DNA of 20,500 nucleotides from an uncultured Olsenella sp. (GTDB lineage: Bacteria; Actinomycetota; Coriobacteriia; Coriobacteriales; Atopobiaceae). Positions within the stretch are counted from its first letter, which is position 1, and every line of letters begins with the position of its first letter. Positions 15,220-20,500 of the stretch are shown piece after piece. The notes below the pieces were generated by a model. It searched no databases, was not told the origin of the DNA, and saw nothing but the letters and a program-made list of their open reading frames with translations. Location: contig CAMXZR010000017.1 in the NCBI GenBank assembly GCA_947253595.1, forward strand, positions 1-20,500, in the 5' to 3' direction. The translations under genes were made by a program, and so were the position numbers.

Positions 15220-15289
15220 GGCACGAGGGCGTGCCAGGCAAAGCGGAGCCGATGCCCCCTGGCGCTGCGGCGCACGTACGCCAGGGGGC
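15220..15289 (+). promoter_or_regulatory. Hairpin-rich leader of the FKBP-MarR operon
   Basis: GGCACG-AGGG-CGTGCC (15220-15235) is a perfect 6-bp hairpin. It is followed by an 11-bp perfect inverted repeat GCCCCCTGGCG (15254-15264)/CGCCAGGGGGC (15279-15289) with a 14-nt loop. ACGTACG occurs at 15274-15280 and again near 15293. The last stem ends about 17 bases before the ribosome-binding site of the FKBP gene, so it may act as an attenuator, an RNA leader structure or an upstream terminator. Confidence 0.45.
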
Positions 15290-15317
15290 CAAACGTACGG
15301 ACATGCAGGGAGCCCAT

Positions 15318-15746
15318 ATGAGCAACGAAGGCAAGATGGTGAGGGTGCACTACACGGGCACCCTCGACGACGGGAGCAAGTTCGACTCCTCCTACGACAG
15401 GGGCGAGCCGCTCGCCTTCACCTGCATGGCAGGCCAGATGATCAGGGGCTTCGACCTTGCGGTGCGTGACATGTCCCCAGGAGACGTCGTCGACGTCAGG
15501 CTCGAGCCCGAAGAGGCCTATGGCCCCCACAGGGGCGAGCTGGTCCAGACCGTTCCCCTGGAGCAGCTTCCCGGTGCCGAGGAGCTCGAGGTCGGGGCGC
15601 ACGTCATGCTCAGCTCCCCCACGGGCCAGCCCTTCCAGGCAGTGGTAACCGCCAGGGACGGCGGGAGCATCACCTTCGACATGAACCACGAGATGGCCGG
15701 GAAGACATTGAACTTTAGGATCGAGCTGCTCGAGATCGGCGAGTAG
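15318..15746 (+). CDS. FKBP-type peptidyl-prolyl isomerase (SlyD-like)
   Basis: This 142-residue protein is a cytoplasmic prolyl cis-trans isomerase/chaperone. 'VRVHYTGTLDDGSKFDSS' is the FKBP opening strand, followed by 'AGQMIRGFDLAVRDMSPGDVVDVRLEPEEAYGPH'. The SlyD-type insert-in-flap domain follows ('ELVQTVPLEQLPGAEELEVGAHVMLSSPTGQPFQAVVTARDGGSITFDMNHEMAGKTLNFRIELLEI'). The histidine/cysteine-rich metal-binding tail of E. coli SlyD is missing, as in many short homologues. ATG 15318 follows CAGGGAG (15306-15312). The MarR gene lies 82 nt downstream on the same strand with no strong terminator between, so the two are probably one transcript. Confidence 0.93.
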   Translation: MSNEGKMVRVHYTGTLDDGSKFDSSYDRGEPLAFTCMAGQMIRGFDLAVRDMSPGDVVDVRLEPEEAYGPHRGELVQTVPLEQLPGAEELEVGAHVMLSSPTGQPFQAVVTARDGGSITFDMNHEMAGKTLNFRIELLEIGE

Positions 15747-15828
15747 CGCCCTTCCCCATCGAATGGGACCCGAAGAGAAAGTCGCGCCGCAGGCATTGCA
15801 GGGCGACGCGCAGTTCGAAGGACCGAAG

Positions 15829-16281
15829 ATGAACACCACCAGCGAACCCCTGCTCCATGCGTGGCTCCATCTGGCCACGACCATAGACAACGTCAGCATC
15901 TCGAGCGGGCTCACCCGCAACGAGATGATGGTCTGCTACTCGCTCTACCTGCAGGACCAGAACGACCCCGAGAACCCCCTCACCCCCACCCAGATCGCGC
16001 AGAGGACCAAGATCAGAAAGTCTCAGGTCAACCGCAACCTGAACCAGCTCGAGGAGAAGGGCATCATCACCCGAGAGCACTGCCAGGTCGACCGCAGGCG
16101 CGTCTTCGTGCACCTGAACAAGGACAAGGCCCACAGCTTCGAGAAGGAGTACAGGGTGGGCCTGGACCTCGTCGACGAGGTCGTGGACTTCCTGGGTGTC
16201 GAGCGCGCCAACGACATCGCCCAGGCGATGGAGGACGTGGCAACGATGGCCGAGGAGCACTTCCCCATGGGGCCCATGTAG
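15829..16281 (+). CDS. MarR-family transcriptional regulator
   Basis: This 150-residue protein is a dimeric winged-helix DNA-binding regulator. Residues 27-40 ('GLTRNEMMVCYSLY') match the MarR helix before the DNA-binding part. 'LTPTQIAQRTKIRKSQVNRNLNQLEEKGIITRE' (51-83) is the helix-turn-helix with its recognition helix, and 'DRRRVFVHLNKDK' (88-100) is the wing. The rest is the C-terminal dimerisation helix. The frame opens at 15763, but GAAGGA (15817-15822) and the usual length favour ATG 15829. It follows the FKBP gene and could control the divergent cydDC-like genes and itself through the palindrome at 15198-15216. A perfect 13-bp hairpin follows it. The ligand is unknown. Confidence 0.9.
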   Translation: MNTTSEPLLHAWLHLATTIDNVSISSGLTRNEMMVCYSLYLQDQNDPENPLTPTQIAQRTKIRKSQVNRNLNQLEEKGIITREHCQVDRRRVFVHLNKDKAHSFEKEYRVGLDLVDEVVDFLGVERANDIAQAMEDVATMAEEHFPMGPM

Positions 16282-16297
16282 GTTCGGCCAGTCTTTC

Positions 16298-16332
16298 GAG
16301 CCCCCTGCCATCGCTCCGGTGGCAGGGGGCTC
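16298..16332 (+). terminator. Hairpin terminator after the MarR gene
   Basis: GAGCCCCCTGCCA (16298-16310) and TGGCAGGGGGCTC (16320-16332) form a 13-bp perfect stem with a 9-nt loop, 17 bases after the stop codon. No T-run follows, as with the other hairpins in this GC-rich window. It also sits 46 bases upstream of the Pth2 gene. Confidence 0.7.
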
Positions 16333-16377
16333 TGCCGTGCATCCGCAGCGTGGGGAGAAGAAACGGGAGCATCACCG

Positions 16378-16809
16378 ATGGCCTACAGGTCGAAGCAGAT
16401 GATCGTCATGAGGCGCGACCTCAGGATGCGCAAGGGAAAGATCGCCGCCCAGGCAGGACATGCCTGCGTGGAGGCGACCCTCATGGCCCTCGTACGCGAG
16501 GGCAGGCTCGACCAGCTACGCGTCGCGCCCGACGAGTCCTGGGTCTACCTCGAGGGAGGCGCGCACGAGCCCAGCCCCCTCTCCGACTGGTTCGACGCCG
16601 GCGTGGCCAAGGTCTGCGTCTACGTCGATTCGGAGGAGGAGCTCCTGCGCGTCGCGGAGGAGGGACGAGAGCGGGGCTTCGCCGTCGCCCTGGTTCGCGA
16701 CGCTGGTCTCACCGAATTCCATGGCGAGCCCACCTACACCTGCCTCGCCTTCGAGCCACTCCATGCGAACCAGGTCGACCCCATCACGGGGGGGCTGCCG
16801 CTCTACTAG
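16378..16809 (+). CDS. Pth2-type peptidyl-tRNA hydrolase
   Basis: This 143-residue protein matches the PTH2 family, which releases peptides from prematurely dropped peptidyl-tRNAs. The diagnostic N-terminal strip is 'KQMIVMRRDLRMRKGKIAAQAGHACVEATLMAL' (6-38), with the KGKIAAQ..HA motif at 19-29. 'AKVCVYVDSEEELLRVAEEGRERGFAVALVRDAGLTEF' and the closing 'TCLAFEPLHANQVDPITGGLPLY' also match the family. PTH2 is the archaeal/eukaryotic type; bacteria normally rely on the unrelated Pth1, so this is probably a second enzyme. ATG 16378 follows GGGAG (16365-16369). It reads in the same direction as the ribonuclease gene 41 nt downstream and could be co-transcribed with it. Confidence 0.9.
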   Translation: MAYRSKQMIVMRRDLRMRKGKIAAQAGHACVEATLMALVREGRLDQLRVAPDESWVYLEGGAHEPSPLSDWFDAGVAKVCVYVDSEEELLRVAEEGRERGFAVALVRDAGLTEFHGEPTYTCLAFEPLHANQVDPITGGLPLY

Positions 16810-16850
16810 GCAAGTGCCCAGGCAGACGGACCCCGAGGCAAGGAGGCGGC

Positions 16851-17384
16851 GTGTCAGGCAGGAAGCAAGCCACTCGCATCGTCAGCGCGCTCGTCGCCCT
16901 GCTCGTGGCGGTCGTGATCTCTCTTGCGAGCGGAGGCGACGGCGGGGGCGCAGACCGCTCGCAGGGAGCAAGCCAGCAGGCAAGCCCTTCCATCACGGAC
17001 GTCAGAGACGAGACGCGACCGAATCCCCCCTCCGACGAAGGCATACGCGAAGACGGAAAATACGGGTCAAAGGACGAGCTGGCGGCATACATCCACGAGT
17101 TCGGCCACCTTCCCTCCAACTTCGTCAGCAAGGGGAAGGCGCGCGAGGCGGGCTGGGACAGCGCCCGGGGCAACCTGGACGAGGTCTGCCCCGGGATGTC
17201 CATCGGAGGAGACCGCTACCACAACGACGACGGGCAGCTCCCCGACAAGCGCGGACGCAGCTGGACCGAGTGCGACGTCAACTATTCGGGTGGCTTCCGG
17301 GGAGGCGAGAGAATCGTCTTCTCCAACGATGGGCTCGTCTACTACACGGGCGACCACTACCGGAGCTTCGAGCGACTGTACTAG
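16851..17384 (+). CDS. Barnase-type exported ribonuclease
   Basis: This 177-residue protein is a secreted or membrane-tethered guanyl-type RNase. A positively charged start and hydrophobic segment (11-27) form a signal or anchor, followed by a Ser/Asp/Gly-rich linker. The barnase domain spans about 73-177. Active-site residues align with barnase: K94 (barnase K27), E140 in 'WTECDVNY' (E73), R150 and R154 (R83, R87), and H169 in 'GDHYRSF' (H102). 'GNLDEVCPGMSIGGDRYHNDDGQLPDKRGRSW' is the family centre. GTG 16851 is preceded by AAGGAGG (16840-16846). The enzyme looks intact. It is followed, across a 426-nt gap with tandem repeats, by a barstar gene on the same strand. A nutritional or antagonistic role outside the cell is inferred. 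Confidence 0.93.
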   Translation: MSGRKQATRIVSALVALLVAVVISLASGGDGGGADRSQGASQQASPSITDVRDETRPNPPSDEGIREDGKYGSKDELAAYIHEFGHLPSNFVSKGKAREAGWDSARGNLDEVCPGMSIGGDRYHNDDGQLPDKRGRSWTECDVNYSGGFRGGERIVFSNDGLVYYTGDHYRSFERLY

Positions 17385-17810
17385 CGGCTTGACGCCTGGA
17401 CGACGTGCTCGATTGCCCGCTACGTCCGATGCGTCTGTCAAACAGCCGAGAACGCCCAACGCGTTTTTGACGGTCACAAAACCCCAGGTCAGATTCCATC
17501 ACCAGACGCATCAAGCGGTTTCGCGCAAAAGTCACGCGCGTTGAACGTTGTCGAGCATGTCTCGCACGCGCCGGGCGTTGTCGAGCATGTCTCGCACGCG
17601 CCGGGCGTTGTCGCGCATATCTCGCACGCGCCGGGCGTTGTCGAACAATTGCCGCACGCGCCGGATGCCGCCGTCGGGCCGACGGCTCCGGACCGCCGTC
17701 GCCGCCTCCCGACGCGCGACAACCGGCGCAGCTATGATGAGTCATGGAGCAAGGACGGCGAGAGGCGCACGCATCGCGCCGTGGCGGTCCCAGACGGATG
17801 GGAGCTGCGC
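17385..17810. other. 426-nt gap between ribonuclease and barstar genes
   Basis: No convincing gene is seen. The gap holds a 10-bp inverted repeat GATGCGTCTG/CAGACGCATC (around 17429-17438 and 17503-17512), the 30-bp repeat array at 17521-17670, and a possible -10 TATGAT (17733-17738) with no good -35. A palindrome ATGAGTCAT (17737-17745) also occurs at window positions 4-12. Barstar's frame stays open back to a TTG at 17541, reading through the repeats, but the ribosome-binding site and family length favour a start at 17811. Confidence 0.6.
17521..17670. repeat. 30-bp tandem repeat array (array 2) between barnase and barstar genes
   Basis: Five 30-bp units start at 17521, 17551, 17581, 17611 and 17641. 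The units at 17551 and 17581 are identical, and those at 17611 and 17641 differ at a few central positions. The shared part is CGCACGCGCCGGGCGTTGTC, and the variable part is the centre of the unit. The first unit is diverged. Weaker 30-bp-spaced similarity may extend upstream to about 17430. The ACGCG-(Y)(Y)-GGCGTT-TC core matches array 1 (2217-2458), so these appear to be one repeat family. Confidence 0.85.
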
Positions 17811-18080
17811 ATGAGAGAGGTCGAGCTGCGCGAGAGTGCATTGGGCGGACCCGAGGAGCTCCATGCCCTTCTCGCCCGGGAGCTGTGCTTTCCCGCCCAC
17901 TACGGCGGCAACCTCTCGGCCCTCGCGGACTGCCTGGAGGAGCTCGGTGCCCCCATCCGGATCATCCTCGAACAGGATGGCTCGTCGCGTGGCGACGGGT
18001 CGTGGTTCGACCGTGCTCGTGCCGTCATCGAGCGATCCGGGCTCCTGAACCCCGCGCTCGAGGTCGTCATCCACGCATAG
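17811..18080 (+). CDS. Barstar-like ribonuclease inhibitor
   Basis: This 89-residue protein matches barstar in length and fold pattern. 'PEELHALLARELCFPAHYGGNLSALADCLEELGAPIRIILEQ' corresponds to the barstar helix-loop-helix that plugs the barnase active site. The key acidic residue D39 of barstar is kept as D40. The neighbouring D35 is replaced by S36, and barstar Y29 aligns with H30. It should act in the cytoplasm, neutralising the ribonuclease encoded at 16851-17384 before export. ATG 17811 follows GGGAGC (17800-17805). It has no adjacent gene on its transcript; a convergent YegP-like gene follows across a bidirectional hairpin. Separation from the RNase gene suggests its own promoter. Confidence 0.9.
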   Translation: MREVELRESALGGPEELHALLARELCFPAHYGGNLSALADCLEELGAPIRIILEQDGSSRGDGSWFDRARAVIERSGLLNPALEVVIHA

Positions 18081-18114
18081 GGGCGCTGGTCCGGAGGTCC
18101 CGAACCAGCGCCCC
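18080..18114. terminator. Bidirectional hairpin between barstar and YegP-like genes
   Basis: GGGGCGCTGGT (18080-18090) and ACCAGCGCCCC (18104-18114) form an 11-bp perfect stem with a 13-nt loop, filling almost the whole 38-nt space between two convergent genes. The left arm begins at the last base of the barstar stop codon. Confidence 0.8.
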
Positions 18115-18118
18115 CTCC

Positions 18119-18487
18119 CTACTCCTCGAAGGCCAGAGGAGAGGAGCTCTCCTTCCTCATGCGCTCGATGCGCCTGAGCAGGCTCTCCTTCTTGGGGTAC
18201 GCGTGCGAGCGCCCGAGGGCATCCCCCGCGTCGTTAACCAGGACGAAGAAGTACTTGCCGTCAAGCTGCTGGAAGATGCGGCACTTCGGCGCGGAAATGC
18301 GGGCGAAGCCATGCACCGTGCCGTCCTGCACCGGAGCGTCGGCCGCGAGCGCCTTGGCCTCATCCAGCCCGGAAAGGCACTCCTCGCGCGAGGGATACAC
18401 CGTGGACGCGAGGACGACATGACCGTTGCTGTCGCAGAGATTGAACTGGTAGAGTCCCTCGTTCTCTATCATGACGTACTGCCCCAT
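18119..18487 (-). CDS. YegP-like DUF1508 protein
   Basis: This 122-residue cytoplasmic protein is built of two similar halves. The first is 'GLYQFNLCDSNGHVVLASTVYPSREECLSGLDEAK' (11-45) and the second is 'GKYFFVLVNDAGDALGRSHAYPKKESLLRRIERMRK' (about 77-112). This duplicated layout, with 'F-L-N-G-VL--S--Y-----C---I', is typical of the YegP/DUF1508 family, whose function is not established. ATG 18487 follows AGAAGGGGG. Upstream on the minus strand TAATAT/TATGAA around 18530-18537 could form a -10 but lacks a clear -35. The gene is convergent with barstar and divergent from the nuclease-fold gene. Confidence 0.8.
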   Translation of the reverse strand: MGQYVMIENEGLYQFNLCDSNGHVVLASTVYPSREECLSGLDEAKALAADAPVQDGTVHGFARISAPKCRIFQQLDGKYFFVLVNDAGDALGRSHAYPKKESLLRRIERMRKESSSPLAFEE

Positions 18488-18636
18488 GAGCGCCCCCTTC
18501 TCTCGTGGCGGAGTCCCTTATCCACCTAGGTTCATATTAGGAGCAAAAACAGCGAACCTGCGCGTATCTCTGCAAACGGACCAACATGCCGCACAACGGC
18601 AACAGGCAGGTCGCCAAGGGACGGCGACGACTAAGC

Positions 18637-18726
18637 ACGCGTTGGCGTCGCAGCAGACACAAGCCCGCGCTGGCGTCCGACTCCGCCCCCACGCTCGTCG
18701 AAAGCACCCTTCTGAGAACGAAACGC
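18637..18726. repeat. Three degenerate 30-bp units (array 3)
   Basis: Within the 298-nt gap between divergent genes, units start at 18637, 18667 and 18697. They share ACGCGTTGGCGTCG / GCGCTGGCGTCCG / an ACGCT-CGTCG boundary at 30-bp spacing. Similarity to arrays 1 and 2 is limited to the ACGCG-GGCGT core, and each unit differs elsewhere, so this is the weakest member. The rest of the gap (18488-18636, 18727-18785) shows no gene; CATATA at 18730-18735 may belong to a promoter for the downstream gene. Confidence 0.42.
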
Positions 18727-18785
18727 GTCATATACCCTAGTGGAATCGGCCGGGCGCGAGGCGCGGCCCCAGAGGAGGAGCGAGG

Positions 18786-19982
18786 ATGTCCAAGCACAGT
18801 CAGGCGCGGAAGCGCGGGCGCGGCGAGAGCCAGCGGCACCATGGCCTGGGCCATGCCCTCCTGGTGCTCCTGCGCACCGTCCTGGCGCTCGCCGTCGTCG
18901 CTGCGGCGGTCGTGGGAGGATACGCGATCTACCTCGAGAGCCACTACGCGCGCATCCCCGATGGAGAGCTGCTCCAGATCAAGAAGTCCGGCGCCGAGGG
19001 TGCGACGCCCCGGCTCGAGCCGGGGCGCGAGTACACCGCGGCGACCTACAACATCGGCTTTGGCGCCTACACGCCCGACTACACCTTCTTCATGGACGAG
19101 GGGCGCATGGCGGACGGGACGGCAACGCGCGGCACGAGCTCCGTCGCCGTGAGCCGCGAGTCGGTCGAGGCCTGCACCCAGGGAGACGTCACCACGCTCA
19201 AGGAGGCCTTCGGGGAGGGGGGACCGGACTTCGTCCTCCTGCAGGAGATAGACGTCGACTCCGACCGCAGCTATCACGTCAACCAGGTCCAGGAGCTCGA
19301 GGACGCGTTCGCGGACCACCAGTCCGTCTATGCCTCCAACTTCCACTCGGGATTTCTGGCCTGGCCTCCCACGGCGCCACACGGACGCGTCAGCTCGGGT
19401 CTCTTGACCCTCTCCGACGCCAACGTGACCTCCGCCACGCGCAGGAGCTACCCGGTGGACGAGAGCTTCCCCACCAAGTTCTTCGACCTCGACCGCTGCT
19501 TTGCCATCCTTCGCGTCCCGGTCTCTGACGGGCACGAGCTCGTGCTGGTCAACAGCCACATGTCCGCCTATGACGCGGGAGGCACCGTTCGCGCGCGTCA
19601 GCTCTCCATGCTCAGGGGCGTGCTTTTGGAGGAGAGGGCCAAGGGCAACTACGTGATCGCAGGCGGAGACTGGAACCACGCCCTCTGCGGGTCTCTCGAG
19701 CTGTACCCCAGCCAGCAGCAGGTGCCCGACTGGGTCTCGGTCCTGAACGACGAGGACCTGCCCCAGGGCTTCTCGGTCGTGCGCGCCCAGAATCTCGAGG
19801 AAGTCGCCACCTGTCGCGGGGACGACATCCCCTACCAGCCTGGCGTGACCTACGTGACCACCGTCGACGGCTTCGTCGTGTCAGACAACGTGAGCGCCAC
19901 GGCCACGAACGTCGACACGGGCTTCTCCACGAGCGACCACAATCCCGTGGCACTGCGCTTCTCGCTCGGGAACGCGACGTAG
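18786..19982 (+). CDS. Membrane-anchored endonuclease/exonuclease/phosphatase (EEP) family protein
   Basis: This 398-residue protein has a basic N-terminus, one membrane segment (about 22-50) and an extracytoplasmic EEP domain. EEP motifs are complete: N89 in 'ATYNIGFG', the metal-binding E154 in 'LLQEID', H258 in 'VNSHMSA', D295 and N297 in 'GGDWNH', and D384-H385 in 'TSDHNPV'. The fold covers DNase I-like nucleases, sphingomyelinase-like and inositol-phosphatase-like enzymes, and the substrate cannot be chosen from motifs. ATG 18786 follows GAGGAGGAG (18773-18781). The nearby exported RNase suggests, but does not prove, a nucleic-acid-degrading role. A 29-nt gap separates it from the convergent HAD gene. 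Confidence 0.9.
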   Translation: MSKHSQARKRGRGESQRHHGLGHALLVLLRTVLALAVVAAAVVGGYAIYLESHYARIPDGELLQIKKSGAEGATPRLEPGREYTAATYNIGFGAYTPDYTFFMDEGRMADGTATRGTSSVAVSRESVEACTQGDVTTLKEAFGEGGPDFVLLQEIDVDSDRSYHVNQVQELEDAFADHQSVYASNFHSGFLAWPPTAPHGRVSSGLLTLSDANVTSATRRSYPVDESFPTKFFDLDRCFAILRVPVSDGHELVLVNSHMSAYDAGGTVRARQLSMLRGVLLEERAKGNYVIAGGDWNHALCGSLELYPSQQQVPDWVSVLNDEDLPQGFSVVRAQNLEEVATCRGDDIPYQPGVTYVTTVDGFVVSDNVSATATNVDTGFSTSDHNPVALRFSLGNAT

Positions 19983-20011
19983 GCGCAACGACACACGGGT
20001 CGGTCGGCGGG

Positions 20012-20467
20012 TCAGGGTTCGGACATGAAGCGGGGCATCTTCCCCGCACGTGCCGCCTCGGCGATGTCGAGGAGGGCGGCCGCCACGCTGTCCTCGGAGC
20101 TGGGGCCTATGTGCCAGCGGGCGGCGCGCCTCACCTCGCCGCTGGCATTGGCAACGGCCACCGAGTTGGGAAAGCCGACGATCATGCCGAGGTCGTTCTC
20201 GGAGTCGCCGAAGGTCGCCACCTCGTCGAGACCGATGCCCAGCGCATCGGCAAGCACACGCACCCCCGATCCCTTGGTCCAGCCCCGCGGCATGATATCG
20301 ATGAGGGGCGCCCAGGTGCTGGGAAACACGAAGTCGAATGTGGGAAACTCCTCCCTGAGGGCGTCTCGGACCTCGAGGCGGTGAGCGGACGTACCGCCAC
20401 AGCGGATGTTCGCCTTCACGTAGCTAGGCTCGTCGAGCCGTGGCACCACTCCCGCGCAGCCGAAGCC
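20012..20467 (-). CDS. HAD-superfamily (Cof-type) phosphatase, truncated at the contig end
   Basis: 151 C-terminal residues of a HAD phosphatase are present. The motif III lysine is in 'GWTKGSGVRVLADALGI'. Motif IV is 'ATFGDSENDLGM', followed by 'VAVANASGEVRRAARW', the typical Cof-type tail that coordinates magnesium and closes the active site. The N-terminal half, including the nucleophile DxD motif, is lost beyond the contig end. An open frame seems to start at GTG 20482 as MYKRQ, but those five codons come from sequencing adapter; the first genomic codon is at 20465-20467. Sugar-phosphate or cofactor dephosphorylation is the usual role of the family; the substrate is unknown. Confidence 0.9.
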   Translation of the reverse strand, partial: GFGCAGVVPRLDEPSYVKANIRCGGTSAHRLEVRDALREEFPTFDFVFPSTWAPLIDIMPRGWTKGSGVRVLADALGIGLDEVATFGDSENDLGMIVGFPNSVAVANASGEVRRAARWHIGPSSEDSVAAALLDIAEAARAGKMPRFMSEP

Positions 20468-20500
20468 CTGTCTCTTATACACATCTCCGAGCCCACGAGA
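20468..20500. other. Illumina Nextera adapter remnant (not genomic)
   Basis: CTGTCTCTTATACACATCT (20468-20486) is the Tn5 mosaic-end sequence used in Nextera libraries. It is followed directly by CCGAGCCCACGAGA (20487-20500), the start of the read-2 adapter. The sequence therefore runs off the insert into adapter, and these 33 bases should be trimmed. Confidence 0.98.

Noticed and set aside
13071..15746. 891-residue plus-strand protein containing the FKBP domain at its end
   Set aside because: Only the last 142 residues are a real gene; the rest is antisense to the ABC transporter genes.
17541..18080. 179-residue barstar with a repetitive N-terminal extension
   Set aside because: TTG start without a ribosome-binding site; the 89-residue form from 17811 has one and matches barstar length. 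Kept as a question in the findings.
20468..20482. Native start of the HAD phosphatase (MYKRQ)
   Set aside because: These codons are adapter sequence.

Overview
The window is a GC-rich bacterial contig end. It looks like a member of the Coriobacteriia (Actinomycetota), most likely an Olsenella/Atopobium-type gut or oral anaerobe. This placement is inferred from strong GC bias, Shine-Dalgarno-led ATG/GTG starts, and gene content: a NifU-like plus GGGtGRT-protein pair, a CydDC-type exporter without cytochrome bd genes, a DUF554 protein, DegV, and an SWIM/SNF2 helicase. No marker gene fixes the species. The last 33 bases (20468-20500) are not genomic: they are the Illumina Nextera transposon-end/read-2 adapter, so the final HAD-phosphatase gene is cut and its apparent N-terminus is an artefact.

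Layout. 1-1084: AT-rich upstream region and a solitary amino-acid ABC-transporter binding lipoprotein (+). 1085-1344: non-coding, with inverted repeats and a 35-bp duplication of the 3' end of the next gene. 1345-2061: DUF554 membrane protein (-), preceded by a strong three-stem inverted-repeat leader (2085-2174) and a degenerate 30-bp tandem array (2217-2458). 2521-5778: large SWIM-SNF2 helicase (-). 5977-6882: EamA/DMT exporter (-). 7108-8823: NifU-like scaffold and GGGtGRT protein (+, 18 nt apart), ending in a strong hairpin with a TTCG loop. 8987-10685: aquaglyceroporin and DegV lipid-binding protein (+). 10765-11538: glutamate racemase (-), sharing a bidirectional hairpin terminator with degV. 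11609-15056: overlapping CydC-like and CydD-like ABC exporter genes (-). 15318-16281: SlyD/FKBP-type prolyl isomerase and MarR regulator (+), preceded by a series of perfect inverted repeats including a likely operator. 16378-16809: archaeal/eukaryotic-type peptidyl-tRNA hydrolase Pth2 (+). 16851-18080: barnase-type exported ribonuclease and, after a 426-nt gap holding a 30-bp repeat array, its barstar inhibitor (+). 18119-18487: YegP-like DUF1508 protein (-). 18786-19982: membrane-anchored endonuclease/exonuclease/phosphatase protein (+). 20012-20467: truncated HAD phosphatase (-).

How parts fit. The barnase-like enzyme retains the lysine, glutamate, arginine and histidine of the barnase active site and has an export signal; the barstar protein would protect the cytoplasm. 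A membrane-anchored nuclease-fold protein lies about 1.4 kb downstream. The NifU-like/GGGtGRT pair is a two-gene operon of unresolved role with a hairpin-rich leader. The most unusual non-coding signal is a family of diverged 30-bp tandem units in three separate intergenic regions (2217-2458, 17521-17670, 18637-18726). They share a roughly 15-nt ACGCGYYSGRCGYT-like core and have variable centres.
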